DNA of 64,000 nucleotides from Candidatus Poribacteria bacterium (GTDB lineage Bacteria > Poribacteria > WGA-4E > JAJDTR01). The DNA lies in NCBI GenBank assembly GCA_028820655.1, contig JAPPIK010000014.1, positions 1-64,000 on the forward strand. Reading direction: 5' to 3'. Made by a program: the position numbers and the translations under genes. Within the stretch, counting starts at the first letter, position 1, and each line of letters starts with the position of its first letter. The notes beneath the pieces are model-generated. The model ran no database searches, had not been told where the DNA came from, and worked only from the letters and a program-made list of their open reading frames with translations. This document shows positions 48,297 through 56,392 of the stretch, piece after piece.

Positions 48297-50081
48297 GTGA
48301 TACAGGGTGTATCTCCTCAGTCTCCTGATGTGAATCGAGAACTCCCATTCAAGGTTGAACTAATCAAGCAGATTGCTTGGCTTGCGCGGTTGCGTTGGAT
48401 TGCGATCGGTGGAGTATTTGTCACCGTCGGAATTGCATGGTGGTTAGGCGTAATCAATCAACCTCTTCCGCTGTATCTCATCGCCGTTTTCATGGTGCTC
48501 TACAATTTCGAGCCGCAACTATACTCGAAACATGTGAGCAAGAAACGGTTGGTGTCGATCAAACGCCATGCTTGTACACACATTCTGCTTGATTTATTTT
48601 CCTTAACAGCGTTAATTCATTTCAGCGGAGGTGTAGAAAACCCGTTTATATTTTACTTCGTGTTCCACCTTGTTATCGCAAGCATCATTCTGTCCAAAAA
48701 AGTCAGTTACATCCTCGCCACTCTCAACACCGCTCTACTTAGTTCCGTTATTTTCTTGGAATATTTCGGGATCCTACCACATCATCATCTGAACAATTTC
48801 CTTCCGATGACTCTCTGGCAACACCCCATTTATGTGGCGAGTGTGTTGTTCGTCTTCACGAGCACTCTGTTTTTCTCTGTTTATTTGGCTACGACAATAA
48901 CGGATACTGCAAGGTCGCGCGAGGAAGAAACGCGAGATCTAAAGGAAAATCTTGAGGAGAAAGTACTGGAATTGGAAGCTGCGCGGAAGGACGTTCTTTT
49001 TGAGCGAAACAAACTCAAGTCGATAATTGAATGTATGCACGAGGGCGTAGTCTTTGTTGATGAAAGAAATCAAGTAGCGCTCTCGAATAAAGCCGCCCAA
49101 CAGATTCAAGAGGAACAATCTGAATCTGCAGTCGCTACGGTACCCGCTTCGGGATCAGTGGACTCGCAACAACTATCGAATAATTACAATCTTCTGTCAC
49201 AGATGGTGCGTGATTTGTCGGAAGGTAGTGAAATAATTGAGCAAAAGAGTGTTCGGATAAAGGACAGGCATTTTGAGAACACCGTCGCAGCGGTCCGCGA
49301 CGCTGAAGAAGGGCATTTGGGAACCGTGCTGGTGTCGCGTGATGTGACAGATCGAAAACGGATGGAACAACAGTTAATCTTCTCTGAAAAAATGGCGGCA
49401 ATTGGTGAAGTTGCCGCAGGCGTTGCACACGAGATAAATAACCCGCTTGATGGACTGATAAACTGCATTCTTCGAATCAAGCGAGATCCGGAAAATACCC
49501 ACCAAACGAAAGAGTATTTGGACCTCATGGAAGAAGCCTTGCGACGTATTGAGTCAACGGTCACACAGCTTCTGGACTTCTCGCGACACCATGAACTTAG
49601 TCTAGCCTCAATCTCATTGAATGAAGTTGTGGATGAAGTCACCGGACTGATTGAATATAGCGCCCAAGAAAAAGGAATCAAAATTGAAAAGCGATTCGAT
49701 TCAGATCTCGCAACAATCCTCGGGGACAAACATTTGCTTGAACAGGTTGTACTGAATCTGGCATTAAATGCTGTTGCAGCGATGCCTGATGGAGGCACGC
49801 TAATTTTAAAAACAGGCCCCGTAGAACCCGATGTGTTCGAGAGGGCGCAAATGGTCTACGTGCGGGTTACAGATACGGGAATCGGTATTCCCCATGCAAT
49901 TCAGGATCGGATTTTCGACCCGTTTTATACCACAAAAATATCAGAAAAAGGAACGGGGCTTGGCCTTTCTGTGTCTGATAGGATTGTAAGGCAGCACGAA
50001 GGAACTCTTGAATTCGAGAGCAAACTTGGTCAAGGTTCGACCTTTAAGGTGAACTTGCCAGTCGCGACAGAGCGGGTTTGA
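48297..50081 (+). CDS. Membrane sensor histidine kinase with PAS domain
   Basis: 594 residues from GTG 48297. Six membrane helices (about 35-200) form an integral sensor without a large periplasmic loop. A coiled coil (about 205-240) and a PAS-like domain (about 240-350) follow. HisKA has its phosphate acceptor at His378 (GVAHEINNPLDG). HATPase_c has the N box NLALNAVAAMPDGG, G1 VTDTGIGIP and G2 KGTGLGLSVSDRIV. It belongs to the NtrB/AtoS group that pairs with NtrC-like regulators, and the next gene (4-bp gap, stop overlapping an alternative start) is its regulator. The signal is unknown. Confidence 0.95.
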   Translation: MIQGVSPQSPDVNRELPFKVELIKQIAWLARLRWIAIGGVFVTVGIAWWLGVINQPLPLYLIAVFMVLYNFEPQLYSKHVSKKRLVSIKRHACTHILLDLFSLTALIHFSGGVENPFIFYFVFHLVIASIILSKKVSYILATLNTALLSSVIFLEYFGILPHHHLNNFLPMTLWQHPIYVASVLFVFTSTLFFSVYLATTITDTARSREEETRDLKENLEEKVLELEAARKDVLFERNKLKSIIECMHEGVVFVDERNQVALSNKAAQQIQEEQSESAVATVPASGSVDSQQLSNNYNLLSQMVRDLSEGSEIIEQKSVRIKDRHFENTVAAVRDAEEGHLGTVLVSRDVTDRKRMEQQLIFSEKMAAIGEVAAGVAHEINNPLDGLINCILRIKRDPENTHQTKEYLDLMEEALRRIESTVTQLLDFSRHHELSLASISLNEVVDEVTGLIEYSAQEKGIKIEKRFDSDLATILGDKHLLEQVVLNLALNAVAAMPDGGTLILKTGPVEPDVFERAQMVYVRVTDTGIGIPHAIQDRIFDPFYTTKISEKGTGLGLSVSDRIVRQHEGTLEFESKLGQGSTFKVNLPVATERV

Positions 50082-50083
50082 AC

Positions 50084-51445
50084 ATGAAGGTACTTGTTGT
50101 CGACGACGAAAAAATTAAACGGATTACACTCCGAGATGACCTTCGGGAAGCGAACTACGACGCAATCGCGGTCGAATCTCCGGCTACCGGACTGCAGTTG
50201 CTGGAAAATGAGCATTTTGACGTTCTGGTATCTGACTTGCGAATGCCTCGAATGCACGGGATCGATTTTCTAAAGCGAGTTAAGAAAGAGCAACCGCATG
50301 TAACGGTTATAATTATGACCGCCTATGCCACGGTCGAAACCGCAGTCGAAGCCATGAAATTCGGCGCCCACAACTACATCAAGAAGCCGTTTTCCAGCGA
50401 AGAACTGGTTGCCATGCTGGACAAGCTGAAGAGACTGCATCAAGAGAGCGGTCAAGCAGCGAGCGGGGACATCATGCTGTCTTCCAACAACACTGGCAGA
50501 CTTACACCGCATCAGAATATCGTTGGAAGGAGTCAGCAGATTCAAGAGGTTCTAGTCGCCCTCGACACCGTGGCTGAATCCAATAGCAATGTATTGATAT
50601 ACGGTGAACGGGGCGTCGGTAAAGCGTTGCTCGCAAAGTCAATTCATTCGAATAGCCGGCGCAGATACCAGCCCTATGTGCGTGTAAACTGCTCAAAGCA
50701 ATCGTCCGCCGCGTTGCACGATGACATGTTTGGGAACGAAATGATCGCCGACGGTCGGCAGCCTGGCAGACTTGAACTCTCTCATGGCGGCACTCTCTTT
50801 TTGGCTGATATAGAAAATTTGCCGTACGAGATACAGGTCAAGCTTCTTCAGGTGCTTGAAGATGGAGAATTTGTGAATAATGAATGCACAGATAGCACCG
50901 GATTGGACGTACGCATGATCGCCGCAACTACGGTGAATCTTCGGGAGAAAGTCAGAATAGGCGAATTCCGAGAAGATCTGTACTATCGATTAAATGTCGT
51001 CCCTCTATTTTTGCCGCCCCTCCGGGAGCGAATGGAAGACATATCGCTTCTTATCAGTCATTTCGTAGAATTATTCTCCCCCCGTCGAGATACTTATTTA
51101 GTTCCGGAGGCTATCGATTTACTCGCAGCGTATACATGGCCCGGAAATGTAAGCGAACTCGAAAATCTAATCGAACGTCTTGTTACGATGGGCGGTGGCC
51201 GGCCGATCACTGTAGAAGATATTCCAATTGAGCTGAAAGTTCCCACTCCCGTCAATATAGATGACACCTTGTCCGGAACCTCGTTTCGTGAGATTGTGCA
51301 GTCGACGGAACGCGAGCTGATTGCTTGGGCGATGAGGAAAACCAAGGGGAACAAGACTCAATCAGCGAAGCTGCTCAACATGAAGCCTTCCACCTTTCGA
51401 GATGCGCTTGCCAAATATATCGATGAAATCGGGTGGGAAGCATGA
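50084..51445 (+). CDS. NtrC-family response regulator lacking the sigma54 contact motif
   Basis: 453 residues: receiver (1-120, acceptor Asp51 in VLVSDLRMP, DDE acidic pocket, Thr in IIMTAY, Lys in IKKPF), AAA+ domain (about 145-375), and a Fis-type HTH (about 410-450, TKGNKTQSAKLLNMKPSTFRDAL). Walker A reads GERGVGKALLAK. The GAFTGA loop that contacts sigma54 is missing: where family members have HEKGAFTGA there is GNEMIADGRQPGR. Walker B reads GGTLFLADIENL, with Ala-Asp in place of Asp-Glu. Arg fingers (FREDLYYRLNV) remain. It probably acts as a DNA-binding regulator without sigma54 activation. ATG 50084 lies two bases after the kinase stop. Confidence 0.92.
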   Translation: MKVLVVDDEKIKRITLRDDLREANYDAIAVESPATGLQLLENEHFDVLVSDLRMPRMHGIDFLKRVKKEQPHVTVIIMTAYATVETAVEAMKFGAHNYIKKPFSSEELVAMLDKLKRLHQESGQAASGDIMLSSNNTGRLTPHQNIVGRSQQIQEVLVALDTVAESNSNVLIYGERGVGKALLAKSIHSNSRRRYQPYVRVNCSKQSSAALHDDMFGNEMIADGRQPGRLELSHGGTLFLADIENLPYEIQVKLLQVLEDGEFVNNECTDSTGLDVRMIAATTVNLREKVRIGEFREDLYYRLNVVPLFLPPLRERMEDISLLISHFVELFSPRRDTYLVPEAIDLLAAYTWPGNVSELENLIERLVTMGGGRPITVEDIPIELKVPTPVNIDDTLSGTSFREIVQSTERELIAWAMRKTKGNKTQSAKLLNMKPSTFRDALAKYIDEIGWEA

Positions 51446-51487
51446 GTCTACGAATCGCGCTGCGCCATATTTCGCGTGCACCAGGGG

Positions 51488-52084
51488 ATGTCCGTGACAG
51501 TTTCTAACTGCAGCGAATATATTACAGGGGAGGAGAGACGTCAACGAATTCGCGAAGAAGCAATCCGTAGACGTGACAGAATCCCTCCGAAGGTCCGTAG
51601 TGAGTCAAGCAGGACCATTTGCACAAGGGTGATTGACTTCATTGAGGCGCGCGCAATAAATGCGGTAATGCTCTACCTTAACATGCGGAGCGAAGTTGAA
51701 ACGCGCGATCTGCTTGTTTATTTGTTGCGCACCAATAAGGTTACTCTAGCGCCGGCGATAGAGGCTAAGCGCCTTGTCCCTCGACGCATCGCTGATGCCG
51801 GTACGCAGTTTGTGCGCCATCGTTACGGAATGTACCAGCCAAACCAAGATGTTTGCCCCGAGTTCCCTCTAAACCAAATCGAACTGATTATTGTTCCCGG
51901 AGTTGCCTTCGATTTAAAAAAGTATCGTATCGGATATGGAGGTGGATATTATGATCGATTCCTTCCGAATTGTCCGAATGCCATTTCGATGGGATTGGCG
52001 TTCAAGGAACAGGTGATTCAGGACACAATGCCGCGGTCATGGGATGTGGCATTGCACAATATCATTTCCGAGAAATGTGATTGA
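51488..52084 (+). CDS. 5-formyltetrahydrofolate cyclo-ligase
   Basis: About 198 residues. It converts 5-formyl-THF to 5,10-methenyl-THF with ATP. Signatures: the N-terminal RIREEAIRRRDRIPPKVR basic helix, PAIEAKRLVPRRI, and the C-terminal GYGGGYYDRFLPN that closes the ATP site. The start is not certain: ATG 51488 or the in-frame GTG 51476; no good ribosome-binding site marks either. It lies 42 bp after the response regulator and may be read through from it. Confidence 0.9.
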   Translation: MSVTVSNCSEYITGEERRQRIREEAIRRRDRIPPKVRSESSRTICTRVIDFIEARAINAVMLYLNMRSEVETRDLLVYLLRTNKVTLAPAIEAKRLVPRRIADAGTQFVRHRYGMYQPNQDVCPEFPLNQIELIIVPGVAFDLKKYRIGYGGGYYDRFLPNCPNAISMGLAFKEQVIQDTMPRSWDVALHNIISEKCD

Positions 52085-52189
52085 GGGGTAGATCGGAATT
52101 ACGGACAGGCAAGCTGTCGGTGACGAGTTTAGCTACAGCGATCACCTATCAAAACCGGATTTACATATGAAAGGTAAGTGCAACACAAA

Positions 52190-52981
52190 ATGAAAATTGG
52201 CATAACACAACTTCTACTTGGGAACATGCCGCTCGACGACGTGCTCGAGTTATGCCTTGATGCTGGTTATGAAGCCATTGAACTCACATTCGGCGAGGGT
52301 AAGGAGCTTGATATCAGCATGAGCCCAACCGAAATTGCTGAGGTTAGTGAAAAGTGTACCATGGCGGGAATTGAAATTAGCAGCATCATCGCCAACTACA
52401 GTGACAGTGGAAATTTACTAAGTCTGGATACTCGTCAACAGGAGAAAGGCATCAAATCCGTGAATCGCAGCTTGGAGATTGCTGGAACGCTAGGTGTTGA
52501 CACCATACTCCTGCACCCTGGACAACTTACAGTCGAGGGTACCTATCAAACGGTTTGGGACAATCTTCTCCGTATTTTGATGGATCTTGCCTCCGTTGCA
52601 GCTTCAAATAGAGCCGCAATCGGCCTCGAAAATGTGTGGAATAAGTTCCTGCTAAGTCCTAAAGAAACACGCGAATTCATTGATGCGGTCGGTAGCGAAT
52701 GGATTGGGGTTTACCTAGACACAGCCAATATGATGGCTTACGGCTATCCGGAACATTGGATTCGCGAACTTGGGTTGAGAATCAAGTGCGTCCATTTCAA
52801 GGACTTTAGGCGCGGCGAGCACCAATTTGTCAATCTTCTTGATGGCGACACCGATTGGCCCGTGATCATGAGTGAATTTAGGGATATCCATTATGATCGG
52901 TATGTTATTCACGAAGTAGGCGGCGATCGTACTGCACAACTAGACATCGCCAAACGTATGCGCCAAATTGTCGGTATGTAA
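52190..52981 (+). CDS. Sugar phosphate isomerase/epimerase-like TIM barrel, first of two
   Basis: 263 residues of the AP-endonuclease-2/xylose isomerase-like superfamily. The four metal-ligand positions are visible: Glu in AAIGLENVWN, Asp/His region in YLDTANMMAYG, His in CVHFKDFRRG and Glu in VIHEVGGD. Such proteins isomerise or epimerise ketoses and inositols; the substrate is not known. ATG 52190 is preferred over an in-frame start at 52178. The related protein at 53100 is 118 bp downstream. Confidence 0.88.
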   Translation: MKIGITQLLLGNMPLDDVLELCLDAGYEAIELTFGEGKELDISMSPTEIAEVSEKCTMAGIEISSIIANYSDSGNLLSLDTRQQEKGIKSVNRSLEIAGTLGVDTILLHPGQLTVEGTYQTVWDNLLRILMDLASVAASNRAAIGLENVWNKFLLSPKETREFIDAVGSEWIGVYLDTANMMAYGYPEHWIRELGLRIKCVHFKDFRRGEHQFVNLLDGDTDWPVIMSEFRDIHYDRYVIHEVGGDRTAQLDIAKRMRQIVGM

Positions 52982-53099
52982 CGATTTCAATGAGGTTGAA
53001 TCAATCGCACGCTTAGTCAATTCAACTTGACGCATGATTGCCGCAAGAACGGCGCTCCAGTGAGTGTTAGATGAAGATGTGGACAGAAAGGACAATCTC

Positions 53100-53894
53100 G
53101 TGAAGTACACAATCGGCTGCACAACCCGTCCCTACGAATCAATTACATTTTCCGAAGCATGTGATCACATTTCCGCTGCTGGATATTCCGATGTCGCCGT
53201 GTTTGCCAACGCGGGTAAGAATCCAGTAAGATCCGACAGCACGAGGAAGGAAATCACGGAGACCAGCAAAGCAGCAGCTAATGCCGGGTTAACCCCTTCA
53301 GCCGTGATGGGAAGTGTCCGACACCTGAATGAGGGTTTGGAAGTCTGTCTTGACGATTACAAACGGCTCATTGACAACGTAGCCGCGCTCGGTGCCACAT
53401 GGTTGCTTGATTGCGGTACTTCGAACGTTGAGCACTACAGCGCCTACTTTGAACTAATGCGCCGAGCTGCTCCCCATGCTGATCAAGCTGGAGTCAATAT
53501 TGCCTTGAAGCCGCATGGCGGAATAAGTTTAACGGTGCACGATCTCGTCAAAGCAGACCGGGAAGTTAGCCACTCGGGGTTTGGTATTTGCTTCGATCCC
53601 GGTAACATCATTTACTATACAAAAGGCGAACTTCGACCGGAATCCGATATCGGCGAAATCGCGCCGAAGGTCACCACCGTGATCATAAAGGACTGTGCTG
53701 TGCAGAACGGTGAACCTGATGTCATGGTCACTCCTGGTGAAGGCTTGGTGGATTTCGAGCGAGTCCTGAATGGGCTTGTCGCAGAAGGATTCAATGGGCC
53801 GCTATACGTTGAGTGTGTAGCCGGATCCAAGTTAAACGAAATTAACGCGAATGTTGAGTCGACGCTCAAATTTGTGAAGCGCCTTCTAGCGTGA
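53100..53894 (+). CDS. Sugar phosphate isomerase/epimerase-like TIM barrel, second of two
   Basis: 264 residues, same superfamily as the gene before it but diverged. The first metal Glu is replaced in NIALKPHGGISL (Lys), and the third ligand His is replaced in VTTVIIKDC; Asp in CFDPGNIIYY and Glu in LYVECVAGS are kept. It may therefore have lost or altered the metal site. GTG 53100 has GAAAGGA at about 53086-53092; the earlier in-frame start at 53064 has none. Confidence 0.85.
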   Translation: MKYTIGCTTRPYESITFSEACDHISAAGYSDVAVFANAGKNPVRSDSTRKEITETSKAAANAGLTPSAVMGSVRHLNEGLEVCLDDYKRLIDNVAALGATWLLDCGTSNVEHYSAYFELMRRAAPHADQAGVNIALKPHGGISLTVHDLVKADREVSHSGFGICFDPGNIIYYTKGELRPESDIGEIAPKVTTVIIKDCAVQNGEPDVMVTPGEGLVDFERVLNGLVAEGFNGPLYVECVAGSKLNEINANVESTLKFVKRLLA

Positions 53895-54017
53895 GATGGT
53901 TGCTGGATGTCTCGTTAAAGGGCGCTGTACCGGACAAATTCCTGGTTCTATGGTCGGCAAACGCCGAAGTCATGCACCGAGGAAAGTAAGTCCTGACGCA
54001 TTGGAAGGCAGAGTGGA

Positions 54018-54827
54018 GTGAGAGAAGAAAGAGACGTGCCGTTGAATGGTAAGTCTGCGATGTTTGAAGCAAAGGCAAACCGGACACTGTTTGAACACTT
54101 CCGGAAGCACGGTCATGTCGTTCTTAAGCATGCTCTCACCCCTGGCGAAGTCAGGCATTTCGTCCAACTTTATGACAATGATCGGGAAAAGTTCGGCCCG
54201 CCAAATTGCTGGCATCCGTTCGATGTACATCAAACACGAAACTGCCACGCTCTTGTCACCTCACCGGGATTCGATAAGTTGCTGCGCCATCCTTAAATCT
54301 TGCCTATCGTTACATTCCTTATGGGCGGGCAGGTGTGTTTCTCCGAGATTTGCCTCCGCCATATGGCTCCGTACGACGGAGAGCCACGCCAATACTTTCA
54401 TCGGGACCGTCCTCATTGGGAGAAACATCCACTACGAATGGACTATTTGCAACTTATGCTGTACCTCACCGACGTTGACGAGAATACGCATTGCTTTTCT
54501 ATTTCGCCTGAGTCCGTCAACAATCCCATTTTGGATCGAGATTCCCAACTCGAAAGAGACGGATCCGTGGATGTCCATGGTCTGGCTGGCCCGATAGTGC
54601 TTTTCAATATTGCTCTGCTCCACACCGCAACGGTTCGCGCAACGCAAAGAGAGCGAAAAACCGTACAAGCTTACTATGGGCACCGCTTTCGCCCATTCTT
54701 GAGCAACTGTTCAGTGATACCGCCGCGTTTTTGGCGCAATTCCTCGGATTCTGAGGTACGCGCGTTTTACGGCAATCTTAACGATACCAGCAGGGCCTTC
54801 CAGCCGGCGTTTTTACTTGCGGGTTGA
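54018..54827 (+). pseudogene. Phytanoyl-CoA dioxygenase family gene with an in-frame nonsense codon
   Basis: One reading frame interrupted by TAA at 54294-54296. Before it: FEHFRKHGHVVLKHALTPGE to DKLLRHP. After it, in the same frame: ILPIVTFLMGGQVCFSEICL, RQYFHRDRPHW (HxD iron motif), LLHTATVRATQRERKTVQ (distal His and Arg) and RPFLSNCSVIPPRFW. A Lys codon AAA to TAA change explains the break. All catalytic residues lie in the second part, which lacks a good start. Likely a recent pseudogene; a sequencing error or readthrough cannot be excluded. The most likely original start is ATG 54060. Confidence 0.85.
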
Positions 54828-54977
54828 GGACGTTTTCTCTCCCACTAGACTACAGAGCATAGTCGTTTTTCGTTGAACAGAAATGTCACTGCATCATTGT
54901 TTGGACATATAAGGATGGTACCCCGACAGCCGAATAGTAGAAAAACTGCATACCACCAGAAAAAAGCGCAAATAAAC

Positions 54978-55006
54978 TTGACATTGAAGATCTGATTTGG
55001 TATAAT
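54978..55006 (+). promoter_or_regulatory. Consensus sigma70 promoter
   Basis: TTGACA at 54978-54983, 17-base spacer, TATAAT at 55001-55006: a perfect match to consensus. Expected transcription start is about 55013. It faces the str operon and lies about 440 bp before rpsL. Confidence 0.92.
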
Positions 55007-55012
55007 TCGACG

Positions 55013-55153
55013 CTTGGTGTCACATTGTCCCTACTGACTGTTGCAGAAAGGGAGGCGATCCGGTCCGAAAAACCTTTATTATCTTTCGTTAGTTAATGCT
55101 GGTTTTTAATTGAGAAGAATGCCTATGTGAGCCCCTTTCGGGGCTTTCTTTTT
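55013..55153 (+). ncRNA. Candidate short leader RNA between promoter and terminator
   Basis: A transcript from the consensus promoter would end about 140 nt later at the hairpin 55130-55153. It contains GAAAGGGAGGCGATCCGG (55046-55063) and no protein frame longer than a few residues. It could be an attenuator leader that lets ribosome-operon transcription through under some condition, or an independent small RNA. No known RNA family was recognised. Confidence 0.4.
55130..55153 (+). terminator. Intrinsic terminator/attenuator before rpsL
   Basis: AGCCCC-TTTC-GGGGCT stem-loop (55130-55145) followed by TTCTTTTT. About 125 nt after the predicted transcription start of the consensus promoter and 290 nt before rpsL. 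Confidence 0.85.
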
Positions 55154-55326
55154 GTCTATAGCATTGAATTGAATCTGTTTCTCTTTGTATTCAGTTATTG
55201 TGCCACTGTCTTGAAGTCACGCTTCATTCTCGAAACAGGTAAATACACGTGCCATTGGGAATTCCAAGAGTTAAATCGAACGCGACCATCTCATGGCTCC
55301 CATTGAGTGAACTGCCCTTCCGGTGA

Positions 55327-55356
55327 TTGTTGTTGCTTTTTTAATAACGCTAGAAT
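55327..55356 (+). promoter_or_regulatory. Possible second promoter for the str operon
   Basis: TTGTTG at 55327-55332 and TAGAAT at 55351-55356, 18 bases apart, about 87 bases before rpsL and after the terminator. Moderate match only. Confidence 0.4.
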
Positions 55357-55443
55357 CCCTATTTCAACGCAATTTGGCCTTACTTTTAACGCCCAGGTGT
55401 AATTTAACGAGAAGAATTGTCTTAAACCTCGCCGGAGTTGAAA

Positions 55444-55815
55444 ATGCCTACAATTAATCAATTGGTAAGAAAACCTCGAAAAAAGAGCACCAAACAGACA
55501 AAATCCCCGGTGCTTCAAAGTTGCCCGCAGCGGCGAGGAATCTGCTTACAGGTAAAGACTGTGAACCCCAAAAAGCCGAATTCCGCTTTGCGAAAAGTTG
55601 CGCGTGTGCGATTTACAACCGGGCTTGAAGCGACATGTTACATTCCTGGAATAGATCACAATCTCCAAGAGCACTCCGTAGTATTGGTGCGAGGCGGTAG
55701 GGTAAAGGATTTGTCCAACGTCAGATATCACATCGTCCGAGGAACGTTGGATACCGCGGGGGTTGAAAATCGTCGACAAGGACGATCAAAGTATGGAGCA
55801 AAAAGAGCTAACTAA
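55444..55815 (+). CDS. rpsL: Ribosomal protein S12
   Basis: 123 residues, aligning without gaps to E. coli S12 through residue 100 ([39 protein letters not shown]). S12 lies at the decoding centre and controls accuracy. Lys43, Lys88 and the methylthiolated Asp89 are kept, but positions 91-92, Pro-Gly in nearly all bacteria, are Ser-Asn ([11 protein letters not shown]). In E. coli, changes at Pro91 alter streptomycin response and accuracy. ATG 55444 is used; the in-frame start at 55438 would add two residues. First gene of the str operon. Confidence 0.98.
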   Translation: MPTINQLVRKPRKKSTKQTKSPVLQSCPQRRGICLQVKTVNPKKPNSALRKVARVRFTTGLEATCYIPGIDHNLQEHSVVLVRGGRVKDLSNVRYHIVRGTLDTAGVENRRQGRSKYGAKRAN

Positions 55816-55867
55816 AAAAAGCCGCTGACGATTCGGTGTCCATTTTGGATCTCGGATGGAGGACGTT

Positions 55868-56338
55868 ATGCCAAGACGAAAGATCGCTGTAAAGCGGGAG
55901 TTAATTCCCGACCCCAAATTTGAAAGCACGCTGATAACAAAGTTTGTAAATTGTTTAATGTTGGATGGGAAACGCAGTACGGCTCAGCGGGTACTGTACG
56001 GGAGCTTGGACATCGTAGCTACTAGAACCAAACAAGATGGTCTTGCCGTTTTTCGTCAAGCGATAAACAATGTGAAGCCCGTCTTGGAGGTGCGCTCGCG
56101 ACGAGTCGGTGGACAAACCTACCAAGTTCCTGTCGATGTTAAAGCGGAACGCCGCACGACCTTGGCGTTTCGATGGATACTCCAATCGGCAAGGGCACGG
56201 GGAGAAAAAACAATGGAAGCACGACTGGCGGGGGAACTGTTAGATGCTTCGAAAAACGAAGGCGCAGCGATTCGAAGGAAGTTTGAACAGCATCGAATGG
56301 CAGAAGCAAACCGAGCGTTTGCACATTATCGATGGTAG
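55868..56338 (+). CDS. rpsG: Ribosomal protein S7
   Basis: 156 residues, the standard length (MPRRKIAVKRELIPDPKFES to MAEANRAFAHYRW). It nucleates assembly of the 30S head on 16S rRNA and in many bacteria represses the str operon. ATG 55868 has GGAGG just upstream at 55858-55862. It follows rpsL by 52 bp. Confidence 0.98.
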   Translation: MPRRKIAVKRELIPDPKFESTLITKFVNCLMLDGKRSTAQRVLYGSLDIVATRTKQDGLAVFRQAINNVKPVLEVRSRRVGGQTYQVPVDVKAERRTTLAFRWILQSARARGEKTMEARLAGELLDASKNEGAAIRRKFEQHRMAEANRAFAHYRW

Positions 56339-56392
56339 AAGTTTCCCAGTGAGAGTTCTCGAAAGCAGTGCTCACACGATGGTGAGGTTCAC

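Larger units (their letters stand above)
54828..55443. other. Intergenic region upstream of the ribosomal operons
   Basis: About 600 bp. It holds a perfect sigma70 promoter (54978-55006), a terminator hairpin about 125 nt further on (55130-55153), and a second, weaker promoter for rpsL (55327-55356). No protein frame of interest. Confidence 0.7.

Noticed and set aside
55013-55443. rRNA or tRNA genes near the ribosomal operons
   Set aside because: No stretch matches conserved rRNA or tRNA cores.
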